The notes below the pieces were generated by a model. The model did not search any database, was not told where the DNA came from, and saw only the letters and a program-made list of their open reading frames with translations. A stretch of 64,000 nucleotides of DNA from an uncultured Treponema sp. (GTDB lineage: Bacteria; Spirochaetota; Spirochaetia; Treponematales; Treponemataceae), in NCBI GenBank assembly GCA_947165895.1, contig CAMVCB010000004.1:62001-126000 (forward strand). The letters run 5' to 3'. The position numbers and the translations under genes are program-made. The stretch's first letter is position 1; every line of letters begins with the position of its first letter. Of the stretch, positions 61,487-64,000 are shown piece by piece.

Positions 61487-63163
61487 ATGGACCAGCTGAT
61501 TTCTATAAAAAACTGTCGTATTGAAAACAGCCGTGGTGCTGTGATTCCGCGGCTTGACTGGACTTTTGAGGAAGGTCAGGCCTGGCTTGTAATCGGGCCT
61601 AACGGCGGCGGAAAGGCTGACTTTGTGAATGCCCTTTCTGGAATGAAGGATTTGAAGATTGTGGCGAATGACGGGGGCAGTCAGCCTGCCGGGGGTGAAA
61701 ATCACCTTCCAGGCGCCGGCTTCACCTCGGTTTTTGGCGACAGCGTAGAAATCGTTTCGCTTGAACGGGCTGCCCGGCTGATAGAAGAAGAGCGCCTTAA
61801 CGACGAAAGTGAATTTGTGGAAGGCGGCGTTGATATCGGCCGTACAGGCCGCGTTTTTATTGCCGAAGGAATCTGCGGAGCTATCAAAAAAAATGCCCCT
61901 CTCCCCGAAGAGGCAAAACGGCTTGAATCATATCCTGCCATTAAACTCTGCGGAATAGAAAAAATCCTTGACCGCGGACTTAAATACATGTCTACAGGCG
62001 AAATCCGCCGAACCCTGCTGGCCCGCGCCCTTATCAGCGGAAAAAAGCTTTTGATTTTGAGCGATCCTTTTGCGGGTCTGGATATTCAGAGCCGGACAAT
62101 TCTGCTTGATTTTTTTAATACGATTACAAAAAAGCAGCTTCCCCACGTCATTCTTGGCATGGAGCGCTGGCACGAAATCCCTGACGCTATCACACACGTT
62201 CTGGAATTCAAGGATAAAAAAATCACCTTCTGCGGCCCTCGTGCAGACTACGAAAAGCTGATGGCAGAACGCGCTGCAGAAATTAATCAGAAAAATGATG
62301 ATGCTAAAGCCAGACTTTCAGAGGATTTTACCCAGACTCTGGCTGAAACTTCAGTTTTAAGGGAGGCTTCCCCGGCTGATGAAAGGGTGGCTGCGAACCT
62401 TACTTCCCGGCCGGCAGATCAGGCAGAAGCTTCAGAATCTGCTTCCAGGGTGTCAGAAAATCAAAATCCCCTCATCGAAATGAATCACGTAAATGTAGGC
62501 TGGGATGACCACCGGGTACTTATAGATTTGAACTGGCGTCTTATGCCGGGGCAGCACTGGCTGATTCAGGGACCTAACGGCAGCGGAAAAACCACCTTCC
62601 TGGAGCTGATTACCGGCGACAACATGCAGGTTTTCTGTAACGATGTAAGGCTTTTCGGAGCCCGCCGCGGTTCAGGCGAATCAATCTGGGATATAAAAAA
62701 GCAGCTGGGAATCGTTTCTTACAGACTGCACGTGGAATACCGCATGGTAGGGGGAACTTCCCTTCTGAACGTAATCGTTTCAGGCTTTCGCGATTCAATC
62801 GGCTTGTATGGAGCCGCTACGGATGTTGAAGCTGCGGCCGCAAAAAAATGGCTAAAACTTGGCGGCTTTGAAGGCCGCGAAGATGAATCTTTTGCTTCGC
62901 TAAGCTACGGCGAACAGAGGGCAATTTTAATCCTTCGTTCAGCAGTTAAAACTCCAAAGGTTCTGATTCTGGATGAGCCCTGCCACGGCCTTGATGAAAG
63001 CTACCGTGAAAAAATCCTTCATCTTCTTGAGCTGATTGGCGAGGGAGGAACTACAACTATGCTGCACGTAACTCACGACCCGAGTGAAGTTCTGGCCTGT
63101 GAACATCACGTTCTGCAGCTCTGTCCGGAAGAAAGTCCTATGTATAAGATTGTAGAAAGGTAG
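61487..63163 (+). CDS. Double-ATPase ABC protein (ModF/PhrA-like), degenerate first site
   Basis: 558 residues, two ATPase domains and no membrane segment. The second domain is complete: GPNGSGKTTFLELI, LSYGEQRAILIL, VLILDEPCHGLD. The first domain has GPNGGGKAD (Ala where Ser/Thr is needed), signature YMSTGEIRRT, and LILSDPFAGLD in place of Walker B, so it may bind but not hydrolyse ATP. A Ser/Glu-rich linker (about 265-320) joins them. It follows glmS by five bases. Resembles ModF, but no molybdate genes are nearby. Confidence 0.72.
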   Translation: MDQLISIKNCRIENSRGAVIPRLDWTFEEGQAWLVIGPNGGGKADFVNALSGMKDLKIVANDGGSQPAGGENHLPGAGFTSVFGDSVEIVSLERAARLIEEERLNDESEFVEGGVDIGRTGRVFIAEGICGAIKKNAPLPEEAKRLESYPAIKLCGIEKILDRGLKYMSTGEIRRTLLARALISGKKLLILSDPFAGLDIQSRTILLDFFNTITKKQLPHVILGMERWHEIPDAITHVLEFKDKKITFCGPRADYEKLMAERAAEINQKNDDAKARLSEDFTQTLAETSVLREASPADERVAANLTSRPADQAEASESASRVSENQNPLIEMNHVNVGWDDHRVLIDLNWRLMPGQHWLIQGPNGSGKTTFLELITGDNMQVFCNDVRLFGARRGSGESIWDIKKQLGIVSYRLHVEYRMVGGTSLLNVIVSGFRDSIGLYGAATDVEAAAAKKWLKLGGFEGREDESFASLSYGEQRAILILRSAVKTPKVLILDEPCHGLDESYREKILHLLELIGEGGTTTMLHVTHDPSEVLACEHHVLQLCPEESPMYKIVER

Positions 63164-63201
63164 TCGTCAAACTTTGCATTTTTCATGCCGATAGTTAAAG
63201 C

Positions 63202-64000
63202 ATGAAAAAATGCATCTGTTTTTTACTCGCCTGTTTACTCTTAACCTCGTTTTGCTGCGCAAAAAAGAAGCCTAAAAAAAATCTGCCTGATCCCGACCTT
63301 CCGACCGAAGAAGTTGAATACAGCATAAGTGCGGAAGACCTGCCCGAAGAAGAAAAAGTTCCCCAGCAAAAATATAAGCTGCGGCAGGCAGAGGGCTCGC
63401 CTGTAAAACTCCGCGAAAGCTGGGGTTACGTTTCCCAGGCTCGCGTTTCTGAATATAATTCTTCAATTCCCCTTACCGACGTTTGTTTTTTTGCCGCTGA
63501 GGTAAACTGCTACGGTGAGCTTACCGGCATTCCAAACCGCTCAAAAATCAACACGGGGCGTGCCCGCTGCCACCTTGTAATTGTCTGCGACAGTAAATCC
63601 CTGACACACTTTGTCCTACAGCCGGGAAGTGACGTCCGCAAAAAGCTCCTGCGCGATATTGTCCGGGCCGGTGCTCCATACGACGGCGTTCAGATTGATT
63701 TTGAACTTGTTCCTGTCCGCGACCGCCATAACTTCATCACTTTTCTGTCTGATTTGCGCTATATGCTGGGGCAGAAAAAATGGTTTACAGTCTGCGTTCC
63801 GGCCCGCTTTAAGCAGCTGACGGAAGATGTTTACCCTTATAAAGAAATTGCCATGTACAGCGACCGCGTTTTTGTAATGGCTTACGACGAGCACTGGTCA
63901 GGAGGCACTCCGGGGCCGGTAGCATCTCTTGACTGGTGCCGAAAAATCACCGAGTATGCAAAAAAATCCATTCCAGAAAAAAAGCTGATAATGGGCATTC
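63202..64000 (+). CDS. GH18-type lipoprotein (YaaH-like), 3' end cut off by the window edge
   Basis: At least 266 residues. Signal MKKCICFLLACLLLTSFCC with likely lipid Cys. The glycoside-hydrolase-18 barrel shows YDGVQIDFELVP (DxxDxE catalytic pattern) and VMAYDEHWSGGTPGPVASLDW, close to spore-cortex/YaaH-type muramyl or chitin hydrolases. A charged linker (about 25-60) separates anchor from domain. Probably acts on cell-wall or host/plant polysaccharide. No clear ribosome site before the ATG. Confidence 0.8.
   Translation, partial: MKKCICFLLACLLLTSFCCAKKKPKKNLPDPDLPTEEVEYSISAEDLPEEEKVPQQKYKLRQAEGSPVKLRESWGYVSQARVSEYNSSIPLTDVCFFAAEVNCYGELTGIPNRSKINTGRARCHLVIVCDSKSLTHFVLQPGSDVRKKLLRDIVRAGAPYDGVQIDFELVPVRDRHNFITFLSDLRYMLGQKKWFTVCVPARFKQLTEDVYPYKEIAMYSDRVFVMAYDEHWSGGTPGPVASLDWCRKITEYAKKSIPEKKLIMGI

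Noticed and set aside
61487..63163. Molybdate transport ATPase gene modF
   Set aside because: General layout is similar but there are no mod genes nearby and the first site is degenerate; named only as ModF/PhrA-like.

Overview
This window looks like a chromosomal segment of a gut- or rumen-type Treponema (Spirochaetes). This is inferred from gene content only: a BmpA/PnrA-type purine-nucleoside ABC operon as in Treponema pallidum, a large alanine-rich outer-membrane protein, split vitamin-B12 methionine synthase, many A+T-rich genes lacking Shine-Dalgarno sites, and an integron in the reversed layout known from Treponema denticola. Most of the window is core metabolism; the accessory part is about 17.3-24.9 kb.

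Layout. 1-4.6 kb: methionine/one-carbon genes (3' end of metF, a stand-alone MetH reactivation protein, metH without its activation domain) with a flavin reductase-rubredoxin protein between them. 4.6-7.0 kb: two related HAD-like proteins, one fused to a ParB-like domain, and arginase. 7.2-10.7 kb: acyl-CoA synthetase, YgjV-GNAT fusion and a YiiX-like lipoprotein. 10.8-17.2 kb: biotin operon (bioB, bioY, ECF ATPase and T component) behind a near-consensus BirA operator, a SpoT-like-HD/kinase fusion with a GHKL-like partner, and the ligase-repressor birA.

17.3-24.9 kb: a chromosomal integron. It has the 3' remnant of an intI integrase, a putative attI on its 3' side, and cassettes mostly read in the same direction as intI. 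Two well-formed attC sites, two collapsed ones and one incomplete distal one separate them. Cargo includes a complete type III toxin-antitoxin locus (toxI-like RNA repeats, terminator, ToxN/AbiQ endoribonuclease), a Phd/ParE-type pair, an acetyltransferase, a NYN-LOTUS-cold-shock-like protein, a frameshifted membrane-anchored nuclease-like gene, lipoprotein and unknown genes, and an inverted Xre regulator.

25-31 kb: carA and an in-frame carB-dapF fusion. Upstream of carA are a promoter, a 25-codon U-rich Phe/Tyr leader ORF and an intrinsic terminator, which looks like an attenuator. 31-39.6 kb: Fic protein with three copies of an upstream 13-bp motif, gene debris, SDR, MATE, YchJ, rlmB, HlyIII-like, aspS. 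39.7-46.7 kb: purine-nucleoside ABC transporter and a Cache/PAS/GGDEF diguanylate cyclase. 46.8-55.8 kb: riboflavin genes ribD, ribE, ribBA, ribH, interrupted by two S41-protease-like lipoproteins and a barrel-like protein. 55.8-64 kb: an outer-membrane protein behind a paired operator, then purF, glmS, a double-ATPase ABC protein and the start of a GH18-type lipoprotein.

Limits: all family calls come from motif recognition by eye. No database search, folding or alignment program was run.
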